A stretch of DNA of 64,000 nucleotides from JBIQJD01 sp044507695 (GCA_044507695.1 JBIQJD010000008.1:130820-194819); one strand, 5' to 3'; shown: positions 1 to 8,958, counted from the stretch's first letter. The notes: generated by a model from the letters alone, not told the origin. A program made the numbers and translations.

Positions 1-2
1 TT

Positions 3-1835
3 GCATTTCCTCTTTACAGGCTGACAGGTGGAAATGTTAATTACAAAAAATTAATTCAAAAAGGCATTCCCGGTTTATTAAAAGAAATTGATGATTACAT
101 CTCTGGTTGTGAAAAGAAGAATCAGGATTCCCCATTTTATAAAGGAATGAGAATAGCTCTTGAAGTTTTAATTGATGTCTGCAAATACTACAGAGATGAA
201 GCAATTGAATTAATTAATCATACTGATGATATTCAAAGAAAAAAAGAGCTTGAACAAATTGCAAATACTCTTGAGGCAATTACAATCTCTGCACCTAAAA
301 ATTTAAGAGAGGGAATTCAGCTTTTCTGGCTTTATTCAATTCTTGGTGATATCAGGAATCACGGAAGGATGGATGTTTATCTCGGCGATCTTTATGTAAA
401 TGATATTGAATCAGGAACATTAACAGAGGATGAAGCTTTACGATTACTGCAATCATTATGGCGATTAATGGCAGAAAGAAGTACCCGTGTGCACAATCGC
501 GTTATTATCGGAGGTAAAGGAAGACCAAATGAAGCTAATGCAGATAGGTTTGCTCTTCTCGCAATGGAAGCATCACGAATAGTTCTTGAAGTTGAACCGC
601 AATTGTCATTAAGATTTTATGAAGGAATGAATCCCGCTTTGATGGAGAAGGCTCTTGAAATAATTGGGGAAGGCAGAACTGTTCCGATGCTTTATAATGA
701 TGATGTAAATATTAAAGCAGTTCAATCTGCTTTTGGTTTTGATGAGAAGACTGCGGAACAATATGTTCCTTACGGCTGCGGTGAATATATAATCGAGCAT
801 CAGAGTTTTGGAACACCAAGCGGAGTTATTAATCTTCTTAAAGCTCTCGAAGTCACTCTTCATAATGGAGTTGATCCTTGGACAGGAAATGTTTGCGGAC
901 TACAGCTTGGGGAGTTTAAAGATTTTAAAACTTTTGATGATCTATTCAATGCGTATAAAAAACAGGTTGAGTTTTTTGTTGATCTCATGGCTGAACAGGA
1001 AGAGATTGAATATAAAGTTGCAGGTGAACATTCTCCTTTCCTGTATCTATCACTTCTTTATGATGATTGTCTTGCCAAAGGTAAAGGTGCATTTAACGGC
1101 GGCATTAAATATTTAGGCGGAACTCTTGAAACTTACGGAAATGCAAATACAGCAGACAGCTTAACTGCAATTAAAAATGTTGTTTATGACAATAAGTTAA
1201 TAAGCCAGGATGATCTCCTTAAAGCACTCGATAATAATTTTAAAGGATATGAATTATTAAGAAAGCAATTGCTCGATCTTCCTAAGTATGGAAATGATAA
1301 TGAAACTGCAGATGCAATGCTTGTTAAAGTTCATGAGCATGTTTGTAATTATGTTAGAGACCAGGTTAAGAAAAGAAATCTTCATTCATACCTTGTGGTT
1401 GTTATTAATAACAGTGCAAACACTTTGATGGGGCATTGGACATCAGCTTCTGCCGATGGAAGAAAATCCGGTGAACCAATGGCAAACGGCAATAATCCTA
1501 CAAGCGGTTTTGATAAAAATGGTGTAACAGCTTTTCTTAATTCTCTCGTAAAACCTTCTGTAAAAATACATGCAGGTGCTGTTCAGAATATGAAATTCAG
1601 CAAAGAAATGTTTACAAATAAAAAGGAAATATTGAAGCAACTTCTTGATGTTTACTTTGAGAAGGGTGGTGCACAGGCAATGATTACGGTTGTAAGCAAA
1701 AATGATCTTGAAAATGCAATGAAAGAACCTGAAAAGTATTCACATATTTTTGTAAGAGTTGGTGGTTTCAGCGCAAGGTTTGTTGATCTTTCGAGAGATG
1801 TACAGTTGGAAATTTTAAACAGGACATTATATTAG
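3..1835 (+). CDS. Glycyl radical enzyme (PFL/dehydratase-like), 5' end cut by window edge
   Basis: This is the C-terminal roughly 610 residues of a glycyl radical enzyme. The reading frame is open without a stop from the window edge, so the start lies outside; the first internal ATG (147) is not the start. Family members are usually about 780-850 residues. The thiyl-radical cysteine lies in P-Y-G-C-G-E-Y (Cys codon 777-779) with the conserved Glu two residues on. The radical glycine lies in R-V-G-G-F-S-A near the C-terminus (Gly codon 1764-1766). The single Cys followed by Glu is the pattern of the dehydratase/lyase branch rather than of pyruvate formate-lyase, which has two adjacent cysteines. 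The activase follows 102 bp downstream. The substrate cannot be told from the sequence. Confidence 0.9.
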   Translation, partial: AFPLYRLTGGNVNYKKLIQKGIPGLLKEIDDYISGCEKKNQDSPFYKGMRIALEVLIDVCKYYRDEAIELINHTDDIQRKKELEQIANTLEAITISAPKNLREGIQLFWLYSILGDIRNHGRMDVYLGDLYVNDIESGTLTEDEALRLLQSLWRLMAERSTRVHNRVIIGGKGRPNEANADRFALLAMEASRIVLEVEPQLSLRFYEGMNPALMEKALEIIGEGRTVPMLYNDDVNIKAVQSAFGFDEKTAEQYVPYGCGEYIIEHQSFGTPSGVINLLKALEVTLHNGVDPWTGNVCGLQLGEFKDFKTFDDLFNAYKKQVEFFVDLMAEQEEIEYKVAGEHSPFLYLSLLYDDCLAKGKGAFNGGIKYLGGTLETYGNANTADSLTAIKNVVYDNKLISQDDLLKALDNNFKGYELLRKQLLDLPKYGNDNETADAMLVKVHEHVCNYVRDQVKKRNLHSYLVVVINNSANTLMGHWTSASADGRKSGEPMANGNNPTSGFDKNGVTAFLNSLVKPSVKIHAGAVQNMKFSKEMFTNKKEILKQLLDVYFEKGGAQAMITVVSKNDLENAMKEPEKYSHIFVRVGGFSARFVDLSRDVQLEILNRTLY

Positions 1836-1841
1836 TTTTTT

Positions 1842-1915
1842 ACTTTGTGCTTCTTAGAGCCTTAGTGCCTTAGTGGCAAATATTTTTTTGCCACTAAGAC
1901 ACGAAGACACAAAGT
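1842..1915. repeat. Imperfect palindrome with 8-bp tandem repeats, possible hairpin or terminator
   Basis: Outer arms 1842-1849 and 1908-1915 are perfect complements (ACTTTGTG/CACAAAGT). Inner arms 1869-1880 and 1887-1898 pair over 12 bp (CTTAGTGGCAAA/TTTGCCACTAAG) around a 6-nt T-rich loop. The left arm also holds three tandem 8-mers, CTTAGAGC, CTTAGTGC and CTTAGTGG (1853-1876). The sequence resembles the CTTTGTG/CTTAGTG-type intergenic palindromes scattered through many bacterial genomes. It sits between the glycyl radical enzyme and its activase, where it could reduce read-through or stabilise the upstream mRNA. Confidence 0.75.
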
Positions 1916-1937
1916 TACACTAAGTTAAATATTATTA

Positions 1938-2855
1938 ATGAATATTATGAAAAACATTTCAGAAGGAATTACATTTGATATCCACAGGTTCTCATTAAAT
2001 GACGGACCGGGAATCAGGACAACCGTTTTTCTTAAAGGTTGCCCTATGAAATGTTTATGGTGCCACAATCCCGAATCTCAAAGTTTTAAACCACAGCTCT
2101 CTTTTAATCCCGACAAATGTATCAACTGTTTTAATTGTGTTGAAGCCTGCTCAAACGGTGTTCATAAAATAATTAATGACAGGCGTGAAGTTGAATTCAA
2201 TCTTTGTTCACTTAATGGAGATTGTGTATCAGCCTGTACAACCGGTGCATTAAAAATTATTGGTAATTCATCTTCAGTTGATTCCATAATGAATGAAGTT
2301 TTAAAAGATAGACTTTATTATGAAAAATCAGGTGGAGGTATTACAATTTCCGGTGGTGAACCTTTGGCTCAGCCACAGTTTACAAAAGCAATTTTAACTG
2401 AAGCAAAAAAAGCCGGAATACATACCTGTGTTGATACTTGCGGATTTGCAAAACAAAAAGTATTTGAAGATATACTTGAACTTACAGATATTTTCCTTTT
2501 TGATTATAAAGCTACAAATCCTGAAATGCATTTTAAATTAACAGGAGTAGAAATCAAACCTGTGCTTGATAATCTTGATTTCCTTTACAGAAATAATGCA
2601 TCAATAATTTTACGATGCCCTTTAATACCGGGAGTTAATGATACAGAAGAACATCTTAACGGAATTAAAAATCTCTTAACAAAATATCCCAAAATTCATT
2701 CTGCTGAACTAATGCCTTATCATGATATGGGAAGAGATAAGGCAGCACAAGTTGGAATGATATATCGATTAAGAGATATTAAATCTGCAAACAAACATGA
2801 TAAGGAAAGATGGCTGAGTTATTTCCCTTCAACTAACCGTATAATATGTACTTAA
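1938..2855 (+). CDS. Glycyl-radical enzyme activating protein (radical SAM)
   Basis: This is a radical SAM enzyme that would put the radical on the glycine of the enzyme encoded just upstream. The SAM-cluster motif C-P-M-K-C-L-W-C is at Cys35/Cys39/Cys42. It is followed by a ferredoxin-like insert with Cys61/64/67/71 and further cysteines at 90, 96 and 100, so two extra 4Fe-4S clusters are likely. Such an insert is typical of activases of the dehydratase/decarboxylase branch and is absent from the short PflA. The G-G-E-P SAM-binding motif follows. Length (305 aa) is normal. A second ATG at codon 4 is an alternative start. Confidence 0.92.
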   Translation: MNIMKNISEGITFDIHRFSLNDGPGIRTTVFLKGCPMKCLWCHNPESQSFKPQLSFNPDKCINCFNCVEACSNGVHKIINDRREVEFNLCSLNGDCVSACTTGALKIIGNSSSVDSIMNEVLKDRLYYEKSGGGITISGGEPLAQPQFTKAILTEAKKAGIHTCVDTCGFAKQKVFEDILELTDIFLFDYKATNPEMHFKLTGVEIKPVLDNLDFLYRNNASIILRCPLIPGVNDTEEHLNGIKNLLTKYPKIHSAELMPYHDMGRDKAAQVGMIYRLRDIKSANKHDKERWLSYFPSTNRIICT

Positions 2856-2873
2856 TTTTTTTAACAGAGAAAA

Positions 2874-3527
2874 CTATTTACCAAGAGATGCTAAAAATTC
2901 CATCTTAATATTTACATTTAAAAAATTTCCGCTGTAATGTGATGTGCAGGTAACACTGTTTACATCGTTTATTCCGCGGGCTTTAACGCAAAGATGATCC
3001 GCTTCAATAAACACTGCAACATCTTCTGTTCCAAGGATATTCATTAATTCCTCTGCAATCTGAACAGTAAGTTTTTCCTGCTGCTGCGGGCGTTTTGCAT
3101 AATACTGAACAATCCGGTTTAATTTTGAAAGCCCGATTAAATTTTCATTCGGGAAATAGGCAATGTGAACCTTGCCGGTAATCGGAACGAAGTGATGCTC
3201 ACATGTTGAAAATAATGTAATGTTTTTTTCAACAAGCATTTCACGGTAATTATACTTATTGCTGAACAAAGATACCGAAGGTTTATTATCAGAGTTCAAA
3301 CCGCTGAAAAATTCTTTAACGTACATTTTAGCAACTCTGGCCGGAGTATCTTTTAAACTATGATCTTCCAGATCAAGCTGAAGAATTTCCATTATCTCTC
3401 TGAATCTTTTTTCTATCAGCTTTATTTTAGTTTCATCATCAATCCTGAAGTTAGATCTTATCTTTTCAACTATTTCACTTTCATCTTTTATATAAGAATT
3501 GTTTGTACTGAAATTTGGATCCTTCAT
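2874..3527 (-). CDS. folE: GTP cyclohydrolase I
   Basis: This enzyme converts GTP to 7,8-dihydroneopterin triphosphate, the first step to folate and other pterins. Zinc ligands appear at Cys109 and His112 (C-E-H-H) and Cys180 (D-H-L-C-V), almost the numbering of the E. coli enzyme (110, 113, 181). The conserved stretches G-L-S-K-L-N-R and R-P-Q-Q-Q-E are present. Length 217 aa is normal. The gene lies 21 bp downstream of the flavin oxidoreductase on the same strand, so the two are probably cotranscribed. Its 3' end faces the activase gene with only 18 bp between them. Confidence 0.96.
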   Translation of the reverse strand: MKDPNFSTNNSYIKDESEIVEKIRSNFRIDDETKIKLIEKRFREIMEILQLDLEDHSLKDTPARVAKMYVKEFFSGLNSDNKPSVSLFSNKYNYREMLVEKNITLFSTCEHHFVPITGKVHIAYFPNENLIGLSKLNRIVQYYAKRPQQQEKLTVQIAEELMNILGTEDVAVFIEADHLCVKARGINDVNSVTCTSHYSGNFLNVNIKMEFLASLGK

Positions 3528-3548
3528 AAATATATTTTCCTTAATGTA

Positions 3549-4217
3549 TTAAAATTCTTCTTTAACAATTAATGAACTATCTACATTTAAATTTTTTAAA
3601 TGCTTCTCAATGGCTTCCATCATTGGCTCCGGGCCGCAGAGATAAATGAAGTAGTCTGGATCAAGAAACCGTTTAATTGTTTCCGCATTTATATACCCAT
3701 GCAGATATCCTTCCCGTTTTTCATTTGATAAAATGTTAATGAAATTTTTCCCGAGTATCATGCTGAATTCCGCTTCAAGAATTATATCATTCCTGGTTTT
3801 GTTGGCAAACAAAAGTTTATTTCCGGCAATTTCATTTTTTGAATAAAGATCTCTCAGAATAGCAATAAAAGGAGTAACACCTGCGCCGCCAGCAATAAAA
3901 ATTCCTTTGCCCTTATAATTGATTGTTCCCCACACATCATGAATAATCAGTTCATCTCCCGGATTTAACAATGCAAGTTTTTTTGTTACTCCATCATGAT
4001 CATTGTAACTCTTAATTGTAAATTCAAGAAAATCCCAATCATTCAGGCTTGTAAATGTGAATGGTCTTCGTTCATCTTGAAGACCTTGTTTATTGATAGA
4101 AACTTCTGTAGCTTGACCAGGAATGAATTTATAGCCATCGGGCTTCTCAATCCTGTACCGATTAACATCGTGAGTAATCGTTTCCTTGCTTAGAATTTTA
4201 ACTATATACTGTTCCAT
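3549..4217 (-). CDS. FAD/NAD(P)-binding oxidoreductase, ferredoxin reductase-like
   Basis: A small flavin-dependent reductase (222 aa) of the ferredoxin-NADP reductase superfamily. The FAD-binding motif R-P-F-T-F-T-S is at residues 51-57, the pyridine-nucleotide loop G-G-A-G-V-T-P near 110-116, and the C-terminal C-G-P-E-P-M-M at 194-200. No 2Fe-2S cysteine cluster is visible before or after these domains, so it probably hands electrons to a separate partner, such as a ferredoxin or haem protein. It is the first gene of the folE pair on the minus strand and diverges from nuoA across a 124-bp region with a long palindrome. The partner is unknown. Confidence 0.85.
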   Translation of the reverse strand: MEQYIVKILSKETITHDVNRYRIEKPDGYKFIPGQATEVSINKQGLQDERRPFTFTSLNDWDFLEFTIKSYNDHDGVTKKLALLNPGDELIIHDVWGTINYKGKGIFIAGGAGVTPFIAILRDLYSKNEIAGNKLLFANKTRNDIILEAEFSMILGKNFINILSNEKREGYLHGYINAETIKRFLDPDYFIYLCGPEPMMEAIEKHLKNLNVDSSLIVKEEF

Positions 4218-4275
4218 TCTTTTCCCTTTTATTTATTAGAGAACGAGCAGGAAAAAAGGTTACAAAAAAGTAAAA

Positions 4276-4327
4276 TATCGTTTGCATCACTAATCTTTTA
4301 TAATTAAAAGATTATAATCAAACGATA
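4276..4327. promoter_or_regulatory. Two-tier inverted repeat in the nuoA leader / divergent promoter region
   Basis: Outer arms TATCGTTTG (4276-4284) and CAAACGATA (4319-4327) are perfect 9-bp complements. Inside them, TAATCTTTT (4291-4299) and AAAAGATTA (4306-4314) are perfect 9-bp complements around a 6-nt loop. The element lies between the divergent flavin reductase and nuoA genes, 14 bp before the nuoA start. It could be a stacked operator pair or a hairpin in the nuoA 5' leader. No regulator can be assigned. Confidence 0.6.
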
Positions 4328-4341
4328 AAAGTTGAGGAGTA

Positions 4342-4758
4342 ATGAATTCAGAAACAACCTCCATTCTGCTGCCTTTAGCAATATATGCAATAGCTGTACT
4401 GGCAATTGTTGGATTCATGATCGGCTTTTCTCATATAATTGGCCAGCGGCAGAAGCATCCCGAATCAAGCCTTCCTTTCGAATCAGGTATGAAACTTACA
4501 GGATCCGCAAGAATAAAATTTCCTGTTCAATTTTATATGGTAGCAATGTTCTTCGTGATATTTGATCTTGAAGTTGTATTTATTGTTGCCTGGGCAATTG
4601 CTTTCAATGAATTAGGCTGGATGGGCTACATTGCTGTGTCAGTTTTCATATTTCTTCTCGCAGCAGTTTTCATTTATGAATGGAGAATTGGTGCGCTTGA
4701 TTTTGGATTGAGCGGTAAAAAAGTTTTAAAACAAATGAAAATATATCAGAAAAATTAA
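4342..4758 (+). CDS. nuoA: NADH-quinone oxidoreductase subunit A
   Basis: Small membrane subunit of respiratory complex I (138 aa) with three predicted helices. The loop between helices 1 and 2 shows the family motif with F-E-S-G near the middle, followed by F-Y-M-V-A-M-F-F-V-I-F-D-L-E-V. It is the first gene of a complete nuo operon; nuoB starts 2 bp after its stop. The ATG at 4342 has a purine-rich GAGGAG close upstream (4334-4339). A second open frame over the same DNA (from 4332) has no family similarity and is not a gene. Confidence 0.95.
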   Translation: MNSETTSILLPLAIYAIAVLAIVGFMIGFSHIIGQRQKHPESSLPFESGMKLTGSARIKFPVQFYMVAMFFVIFDLEVVFIVAWAIAFNELGWMGYIAVSVFIFLLAAVFIYEWRIGALDFGLSGKKVLKQMKIYQKN

Positions 4759-4760
4759 TT

Positions 4761-5399
4761 ATGAAGTGGTGGTTCACTCAAACTATTGATCAGACAAATA
4801 AAATAAGCGGTAACGGATCTTTTGAAGATGCACTCAAGAGCAGTCTTATTTTAAGCAGGGTTCAGGATCTTCTTGCATGGGGAAGAAAAAATTCAATGTG
4901 GCCTTTTAACTTTGGATTATCATGCTGCTATGTTGAAATGGCAACAAGCCTTACCAGCAAATATGATCTTGCACGCTTCGGTGCTGAAGTTATAAGGGGA
5001 ACTCCTAGAGAAGCTGATGTAATGATAATTGCCGGAACCGTTTTTATAAAAATGGCACCGGTCATCAAACATCTTTATGAACAAATGATGGAACCACGAT
5101 GGGTTATTTCAATGGGCTCATGTGCAAACGCCGGGGGAATGTATGATGTTTACAGCGTTGTGCAGGGAGTTGATAAATTTCTTCCGGTTGATATGTATGT
5201 ACCCGGCTGCCCGCCGCGTCCGGATGCATTCATGGAAGGACTGATTTTATTAAGTGAAGCAGTTGGAAAGGAAAAACGCCCGCTTAGCTGGATGATCGGT
5301 CCGCAGGGAATTGAAAGACCGGTTATGCCATCAATGCGAGATACTAAAAGAGAAGAAAGAATGAAAGTAACAAAACTTCGTCCTCCTTCTGAAATTTAA
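4761..5399 (+). CDS. nuoB: NADH-quinone oxidoreductase subunit B
   Basis: Peripheral-arm subunit that carries cluster N2, the last iron-sulfur cluster before quinone. All four cysteine ligands are visible: the Cys pair in L-S-C-C-Y-V-E, one in S-M-G-S-C-A, and one in V-P-G-C-P-P-R-P. Length is 212 aa, with a C-terminal tail of about 40 residues beyond the core. It sits 2 bp after nuoA and 48 bp before nuoCD. Confidence 0.97.
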   Translation: MKWWFTQTIDQTNKISGNGSFEDALKSSLILSRVQDLLAWGRKNSMWPFNFGLSCCYVEMATSLTSKYDLARFGAEVIRGTPREADVMIIAGTVFIKMAPVIKHLYEQMMEPRWVISMGSCANAGGMYDVYSVVQGVDKFLPVDMYVPGCPPRPDAFMEGLILLSEAVGKEKRPLSWMIGPQGIERPVMPSMRDTKREERMKVTKLRPPSEI

Positions 5400-5447
5400 T
5401 TTTATATGATCTGAAGCTCAGCTTTCTATGCATGAAAGATCAAAAAT

Positions 5448-7196
5448 ATGAATGGTAATTCTTCAATAATAAATGAACTTGAACAAAAATTTGCTTCGTA
5501 CGATTTAATCATACAAAATTCTGTTGATGAAATTCCCGCTGTGTGGGTTCCTGCCGAATATGCTTATGAAATTCTATCTTATCTGAAAAATGAAATTGCC
5601 AATCCTTTTAAAATGCTTTTTGATATTACTGCAATTGATGAACGAACACGTAAAAACAGGCATGGCCAGCCGGAAAGTCTATTCACTGTAATTTATATTC
5701 TTCTTTCATTTGATAGGAATGAATACATAAAAATTAAAGTTCCTTTAAATGAAGAATATCCTATTCTTAAATCAATAACAGGATTATGGAAAAATGCCAA
5801 TTGGTACGAGCGTGAAATCTATGATATGTTCGGCATTAAATTTACAGGGCATCCTTTTTTAAAAAGAATCCTTATGCCGCCAACATGGAAAGGTCATCCT
5901 TTAAGAAAAGAACATCCTTCCAGAGCTACTGAAATGGGAGTGTTTCAGCTTCCGGATGATAAAAAAGAGGATGAGCTTGAAGCTTTAAAATTCAATCCTG
6001 AAAATTGGGGATTTAAAGATGAAGATGAAAATTTTGAATACATGTATCTCAATCTTGGGCCGCAGCATCCGGGTACTCACGGCGTACTTCGATTAATACT
6101 TCAGCTAAGTGGTGAACAGATTGTAAACATTGTTCCGGATATCGGTTATCACCACCGTGCCGCTGAAAAAATGGGTGAGAGGCAAACATGGCATACATAC
6201 ATTCCTTACACAGATCGTGTTGATTATCTTGGCGGAGTTGTAAACAATCTCGCTTATCTGCTTGTAGTTGAAAAACTCGCGGGAATAGTTGTTCCTGATC
6301 GTGCTACAGTAATCAGGATTATGCTTTCAGAACTTTTCAGAATCTCAAGCCACCTCGTATGGTACGGAACATTTGCACAGGATGTTGGTCAGCTCTCTCC
6401 TGTGTTTTACATGTTCACAGATCGTGAAAAAGTTTTTGAAATAATTGAAGCTGTTTGCGGAGACAGGATGCATCCGAACTGGTTCAGGATTGGCGGCGTT
6501 GCCCAGGATCTTCCCAACGGATGGAAAAAACTTGTTATGGATTTTGTTAATTACTTTCCCGCAAAACTTAAAGAGTATGATTCACTCGTGATGAAAAACA
6601 GAATCTTTAAGGCAAGAACAGTCGGCATCGGCGCATATACACTGGATGAAGCAATTGAATGGGGTGTTACAGGACCGGGTTTAAGAGCTTGCGGTTTTGA
6701 ATGGGATTTCAGAAAGAAGCAGCCGTATTCCGGTTATGATCAATTTGAATTTGATATACCAACTGCTGTTAATGGTGATGGATATGATCGTGCAAAAGTT
6801 AGAATTGAAGAGATGAGGCAGAGTTTAAGAATAATAGAGCAGTGCGCAAAGAATATGCCTGAAGGTCCGTACAAATTAGAACATTCAAGAACAACTCCGC
6901 CCATTAAAGAAAAAACAATGCAGGATATTGAAACATTAATAAATCATTTTCTGAATGTTACGTGGGGACCGGTAATTCCGGCGGGTGAAGCTTTCTTTGG
7001 AATAGAAGCAACAAAAGGCTGCAACGGATATTACCTTGTAAGCGATGGAAGCACTAATCCATACAGGGTAAGAATACGAGCTCCTTCTTTTGCTCACATG
7101 CAAATGGTTCCTTACATAAGCCGCGGATATACCGTGGCTGATCTGCTTTCAATTCTTGGAAGCGTTGATTTTGTACTTGCAGATATAGACAGGTAA
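5448..7196 (+). CDS. nuoCD: NADH-quinone oxidoreductase subunits C and D, fused
   Basis: A single 582-aa protein joining the NuoC (30 kDa) domain, about residues 1-185, to the NuoD (49 kDa) domain, about 198-582. The NuoC signature W-Y-E-R-E-I-Y-D-M-F-G is present. NuoD begins at L-N-L-G-P-Q-H-P-G-T-H-G and keeps the quinone-site His of that motif; it ends in V-L-A-D-I-D-R. The reading frame runs through the junction without interruption, so the fusion is real within this sequence. NuoD with NuoB forms the quinone pocket. The ATG at 5448 is the only good start after nuoB. Confidence 0.96.
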   Translation: MNGNSSIINELEQKFASYDLIIQNSVDEIPAVWVPAEYAYEILSYLKNEIANPFKMLFDITAIDERTRKNRHGQPESLFTVIYILLSFDRNEYIKIKVPLNEEYPILKSITGLWKNANWYEREIYDMFGIKFTGHPFLKRILMPPTWKGHPLRKEHPSRATEMGVFQLPDDKKEDELEALKFNPENWGFKDEDENFEYMYLNLGPQHPGTHGVLRLILQLSGEQIVNIVPDIGYHHRAAEKMGERQTWHTYIPYTDRVDYLGGVVNNLAYLLVVEKLAGIVVPDRATVIRIMLSELFRISSHLVWYGTFAQDVGQLSPVFYMFTDREKVFEIIEAVCGDRMHPNWFRIGGVAQDLPNGWKKLVMDFVNYFPAKLKEYDSLVMKNRIFKARTVGIGAYTLDEAIEWGVTGPGLRACGFEWDFRKKQPYSGYDQFEFDIPTAVNGDGYDRAKVRIEEMRQSLRIIEQCAKNMPEGPYKLEHSRTTPPIKEKTMQDIETLINHFLNVTWGPVIPAGEAFFGIEATKGCNGYYLVSDGSTNPYRVRIRAPSFAHMQMVPYISRGYTVADLLSILGSVDFVLADIDR

Positions 7197-7199
7197 AAA

Positions 7200-7664
7200 A
7201 TGTTATCACCTGAAGAAAAAAAAGAAATAGAAGAAGAAATAAAATTGTATCCCCATAAACAGGCTGCCTGTATTGAAGCTATGAAGGTAATACAAAAACA
7301 CAGGCGCTGGGTTTCTGATGAAAGTTTAAAAGACATTGCTGAAATTCTTGATATGACACCCGATGAACTTGATGGTGTTGCAACATTTTATAACATCATT
7401 TTCAGAAAACCGGTTGGAAGGCATGTTGTTTTTGTTTGTGATAGCGTAAGCTGCTGGATACTTGGTTATCAGAATATTTTAAAATATTTCGAAAAAAACT
7501 ACAGGATAAAATTTGGTGAAACAACAAATGATGATCGTTTCACCCTGCTTCCGATTCCGTGCCTTGGTACATGTGATCATGCGCCGGCAATAATGGTTGA
7601 TAATGATCTTCACAGAAATATAACACCGGAAAAATTAGATGATATTCTGAAAGATTATACTTGA
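7200..7664 (+). CDS. nuoE: NADH-quinone oxidoreductase subunit E (2Fe-2S)
   Basis: The 24 kDa-type subunit of the NADH dehydrogenase module (154 aa), which holds cluster N1a. The ligands C-D-S-V-S-C (spacing Cys-x4-Cys) and C-L-G-T-C (Cys-x3-Cys) match the thioredoxin-like 2Fe-2S fold. The N-terminal helical part carries the usual D-E-L-D-G-V-A-T-F-Y stretch. It starts 3 bp after nuoCD ends and lies 19 bp before nuoF. Confidence 0.96.
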   Translation: MLSPEEKKEIEEEIKLYPHKQAACIEAMKVIQKHRRWVSDESLKDIAEILDMTPDELDGVATFYNIIFRKPVGRHVVFVCDSVSCWILGYQNILKYFEKNYRIKFGETTNDDRFTLLPIPCLGTCDHAPAIMVDNDLHRNITPEKLDDILKDYT

Positions 7665-7683
7665 AATTTCTAATGAATAACAA

Positions 7684-8958
7684 ATGGAAAAACCATTAAC
7701 TAAAAATATAAAACCAAATCAGCCTCCGTTATCAATTAAAGATTATGAAAATTCCGGCGGCTACCGGGCTGTTAAGCATGCGTTTAAGAATCTCTCTCCG
7801 CTTGAGGTTCAGAAAATAGTTAAAGAATCAGATTTAAAAGGCAGAGGCGGTGCTGGTTTTTCAACAGGATTGAAATGGAGTTTTGTTCCGATGGATGAAA
7901 ATCTCAGAACAAAATATCTCATCTGTAACGCAGATGAAATGGAACCGGGAACATTTAAAGACAGGCTGCTTATTGAAGGTGACCCTCATTTATTAATTGA
8001 AGGAATGATATTAAGTGCATATGCAATTCAGGCAAACACTGCTTTTATTTTTTTAAGATGGGCTTATAAAAAGGCCGCACAAATTTTGTTGAAAGCAATT
8101 GCCGAAGCATATAATGCCGGATATCTTGGAAAAAATATTTTGGACAGCGGTTTTAATCTTGAACTTCATCTTCATACAAGTGTTGGAAGATATATCTGCG
8201 GTGAAGAAACTGCACTGCTTAATTCACTGGAAGGGAAGAGAGCAAACCCGCGCGCAAAGCCTCCTTTCCCGCAGGTAAGCGGATTGTTTGGCAAACCAAC
8301 AATTGTTAACAATGTTGAAACTTTATGCTGCGTTCCTGAAATAATTAATAACGGCGCTCAATGGTTTAAAAGTTTAAGCGTTACTGATGAAGGCGGAACT
8401 AAATTGTACGGAGTTAGCGGCAGAGTTAAAAAGCCGGGATTGTGGGAATTGCCGCTTGGAACAACAATGGGTGAAATTTTAAATGAATTTGCCGGCGGTA
8501 TGCAGGAAGGTTATTCATTTAAAGGTGCACTGCCGGGCGGAGCTTCAACTGATTTTTTAACTGCCGATCATTTTGATGTGAATATGGATTTTGCAAACGT
8601 AATGAAAGCCGGAAGCAGACTTGGAACCGGCACAATGATAGTACTTGATGATAAAACCTGCCCCGTTGGTATGCAGTATAATCTTCAGCATTTTTTTGCA
8701 CAGGAATCCTGCGGCTGGTGCACTCCTTGCAGAGATGGCCTTCCATGGGTTGAACGTATTCTGTTATCAATTGAAAATGGAGATGGAAGAATGGAAGATC
8801 TTGATTTGCTTGCTTTTCATACAAAATATCTCGGACCCGGAACAACTTTCTGCGCATTAGCACCCGGCGCAATGGAACCGCTGCAAAGTTCGCTAAAATA
8901 TTTCCGTGAAGATTTTGAAAAACATATTACCGAAAAACGATGTCCCTGGAGACAATAA
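7684..8958 (+). CDS. nuoF: NADH-quinone oxidoreductase subunit F (NADH/FMN-binding)
   Basis: The 51 kDa subunit (424 aa) that binds NADH, FMN and the 4Fe-4S cluster N3. The NADH loop G-R-G-G-A-G-F-S-T-G lies near residue 56. The FMN-side motif C-G-E-E-T-A-L-L-N-S-L-E-G is present. The cluster ligands are C-G-W-C-T-P-C plus a distal Cys in T-T-F-C-A-L-A-P. The stop codon directly abuts the TTG start of nuoG. Confidence 0.97.
   Translation: MEKPLTKNIKPNQPPLSIKDYENSGGYRAVKHAFKNLSPLEVQKIVKESDLKGRGGAGFSTGLKWSFVPMDENLRTKYLICNADEMEPGTFKDRLLIEGDPHLLIEGMILSAYAIQANTAFIFLRWAYKKAAQILLKAIAEAYNAGYLGKNILDSGFNLELHLHTSVGRYICGEETALLNSLEGKRANPRAKPPFPQVSGLFGKPTIVNNVETLCCVPEIINNGAQWFKSLSVTDEGGTKLYGVSGRVKKPGLWELPLGTTMGEILNEFAGGMQEGYSFKGALPGGASTDFLTADHFDVNMDFANVMKAGSRLGTGTMIVLDDKTCPVGMQYNLQHFFAQESCGWCTPCRDGLPWVERILLSIENGDGRMEDLDLLAFHTKYLGPGTTFCALAPGAMEPLQSSLKYFREDFEKHITEKRCPWRQ

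Noticed and set aside
147..1835. Glycyl radical enzyme as a truncated pseudogene
   Set aside because: The frame is open to the window edge, so the missing N-terminus is an edge effect.
4332..4565. Open frame overlapping nuoA in another frame
   Set aside because: No family similarity, and nuoA in the other frame has clear complex I motifs.
5400..5447. Hairpin-like sequence between nuoB and nuoCD
   Set aside because: Only short arms (GATC and CTTTC/GAAAG) pair; it is too weak to call a regulatory element.
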